The notes under the pieces: model-generated | What the model was told of the DNA's origin: nothing | The model's database searches: none | What the model saw: only the letters and a program-made list of their open reading frames with translations | Position numbers and translations under genes: made by a program | Source of the DNA: Legionellales bacterium | Lineage (GTDB): Bacteria; Pseudomonadota; Gammaproteobacteria; Berkiellales; Berkiellaceae | NCBI GenBank assembly: GCA_023266435.1 | Contig: JAHFQF010000126.1 | Location: forward strand, 1-6,879 | Direction of reading: 5' to 3' | DNA length: 6,879 nucleotides | Shown here: positions 5,868 through 6,879 of the stretch, piece by piece | How the letters are laid out: each line of letters opens with the position of its first letter | Numbering within the stretch: the stretch's first letter is position 1

Positions 5868-6879
5868 GTTCACATCGTGAGGTGCAATCAAAACACCTTG
5901 ACCATCCAAAGTAGCACTCTTGATGGTAGCTGCTACTTGGGACAAATTGGCACCTCCACCCATTGCTGAAAGTGCGCCCTCAAATTTGGCAATAATAGTG
6001 ATGTCTTGATTTTCGATTGCCTGCTCAAAATTACCATCATTGTTTTTATCAAATACCAGTAGCGCAGTGTTGTTAAACCCATTGCTCATTACTACCAATT
6101 TAAAGTCTAGCATGTCTGTACCAGGCGCAGCAGCGATGAATGATTGGAAGTTCACCCAAGTTTCATCAGCATCTGTGCCAGTAAAATTATACTGTCCAGA
6201 ACTACTTAGAATGGTATCAGTCTGTGTATTTAGTAATTCACTCTCATACGAAATCTGTACAATATTTTTACCTGCGCCGACATTGATCGTATCTGCGCCA
6301 GCACCACCAATAATGACATCGTTACCATCAAGAGCGTTGATGACGTCATTACCATGAAGTCCTTTTATTAAATCATTACCTGCTGTACCATTCAATGGAT
6401 TATCTGCGCCTGCTGTCCCAGTAACAGGATTGAGTAGTGGCTGTCCGCCTCCTTGTGATGGAAGTGGAGGTGGATTGTTTGGATCAAAATTATTACCAAA
6501 GTCGTTATTATTGTGATTACTTGGTGGTGGCAAATTGCCATCGATTGGTGGTCGGTCATTACCTTGAAAAGGTTGCCCATTAAAGGGTCCTGGATTAGCA
6601 GGCCCTTGAGGATGATCTATCATGCTTGCTGAATTAGAATGAAATGGGCCGAAGGAATTAAATGGATCGGGTCCCATTTGACCGGGCATCGGTTGACCAG
6701 GCATGCCCATTTTTTCAGGCCCCATTTGACCAGGCATCGGTTGACCAGGCATGCCCATTTTTTCAGGCCCCATTTGACCAGGCATCGGTTGACCAGGCAT
6801 GCCCATTTTTTCAGGTCCCATTTGACTAGGCATACCCATTTTTTCAGCCATTGCTTGCATTTGTGCTGGTGTCATTGGT
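5853..6879 (-). CDS. RTX-repeat protein, type I secretion substrate (5' end possibly cut by window edge)
   Basis: Predicted secreted calcium-binding protein. The first visible ATG is at 6875, but only 4 nt precede it and the frame is open to the edge, so the true start may lie outside. Numbered from that ATG (340 residues): 11-66 is a Met/Pro/Gly-rich zone with three copies of MGPEKMGMPGQPMPGQ and one shortened copy. Residues 67-150 are a Pro/Asn/Gly-rich, probably disordered linker. Residues 151-205 hold about five RTX nonapeptides (GTAGNDLIK, GLHGNDVIN, ALDGNDVII, GGAGADTIN and a degenerate VGAGKNIVQ). Residues 206-340 are a C-terminal region with an EF-hand-like loop DKNNDGNFE (276-284), ending DVNTLLS, where the uncleaved secretion signal is expected. 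No Sec signal peptide is seen in the visible part. It lies upstream of an ABC-HlyD pair in the same direction, so it is the likely cargo. No enzymatic domain is visible; adhesin, surface or matrix roles are possible, and the function is unknown. Confidence 0.87.
   Translation of the reverse strand, partial: PMTPAQMQAMAEKMGMPSQMGPEKMGMPGQPMPGQMGPEKMGMPGQPMPGQMGPEKMGMPGQPMPGQMGPDPFNSFGPFHSNSASMIDHPQGPANPGPFNGQPFQGNDRPPIDGNLPPPSNHNNNDFGNNFDPNNPPPLPSQGGGQPLLNPVTGTAGADNPLNGTAGNDLIKGLHGNDVINALDGNDVIIGGAGADTINVGAGKNIVQISYESELLNTQTDTILSSSGQYNFTGTDADETWVNFQSFIAAAPGTDMLDFKLVVMSNGFNNTALLVFDKNNDGNFEQAIENQDITIIAKFEGALSAMGGGANLSQVAATIKSATLDGQGVLIAPHDVNTLLS
6261..6425 (-). repeat. RTX nonapeptide repeat block within the secreted protein
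   Basis: Encodes residues 151-205 of the RTX protein, with successive GxxGNDxI-type nonapeptides. In this family such repeats fold into a calcium-bound parallel beta roll outside the cell, where calcium is high. The block is short (about five repeats), and the last unit (VGAGKNIVQ) has lost the Asp. Confidence 0.85.
6673..6849. repeat. 48-bp in-frame tandem repeat array (three full copies and one shortened)
   Basis: Full units lie at 6673-6720, 6721-6768 and 6769-6816. A fourth, at 6817-6849, lacks 15 bp. Units one and two differ by a single base (accggg versus accagg), and units two and three differ only in the last base. Each encodes the 16 residues MGPEKMGMPGQPMPGQ. Near-identity including silent positions points to recent expansion or ongoing copy-number change. 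There are no spacers between units, so it is not a CRISPR array. Confidence 0.92.

Noticed and set aside
6673..6849. 48-bp repeats considered as a CRISPR array.
   Set aside because: The units are contiguous with no unique spacers and are in frame within a coding sequence.

Overview
The window looks like a stretch of gammaproteobacterial chromosome with moderate-to-low GC. Most genes lie on the minus strand. The clues are a TtcA tRNA thiolase, a 17-kDa-antigen-type glycine-zipper lipoprotein of the kind named after Rickettsia and Legionella proteins, and a type I secretion pair. A Legionellales-like, possibly host-associated bacterium would fit, but this placement is an inference and I cannot name a genus.

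Left part (1-2042, minus strand): an edge fragment that could begin a signal-peptide protein; a glycine-zipper surface-antigen lipoprotein (128-601); an uncharacterised 84-residue hydrophilic protein (774-1028) with a good ribosome binding site; and ttcA (1072-1971), which makes 2-thiocytidine at position 32 of tRNAs. The 84-residue gene lies 43 nt behind ttcA and is probably co-transcribed with it. Divergent from ttcA is pnuC (2043-2657, plus strand), a nicotinamide riboside transporter. The two share a 71-bp intergenic region with a consensus TATAAT for pnuC that can also be read as a -10 element on the other strand.

Right part (2645-6879, minus strand): a compact type I secretion locus. 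In transcription order it holds an RTX protein (5' end cut by the window edge), a strong Rho-independent terminator, an ABC transporter/ATPase without a peptidase domain, and an HlyD-family periplasmic adaptor whose start overlaps the ABC gene by 8 nt. No TolC-like outer-membrane channel is in the window, so one must be supplied from elsewhere. The RTX protein has three near-identical 16-residue Met/Pro/Gly repeats, a Pro/Asn-rich linker, about five calcium-binding nonapeptides, an EF-hand-like loop and a C-terminal region expected to hold the secretion signal. The inferred working unit is export of this RTX protein in one step by the ABC-HlyD-TolC conduit, with folding on external calcium.

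The observations most worth following are the Met-rich repeat array, which looks recently expanded, and the non-canonical ABC signature (LALGV where LSGGQ is expected) in the secretion ATPase.
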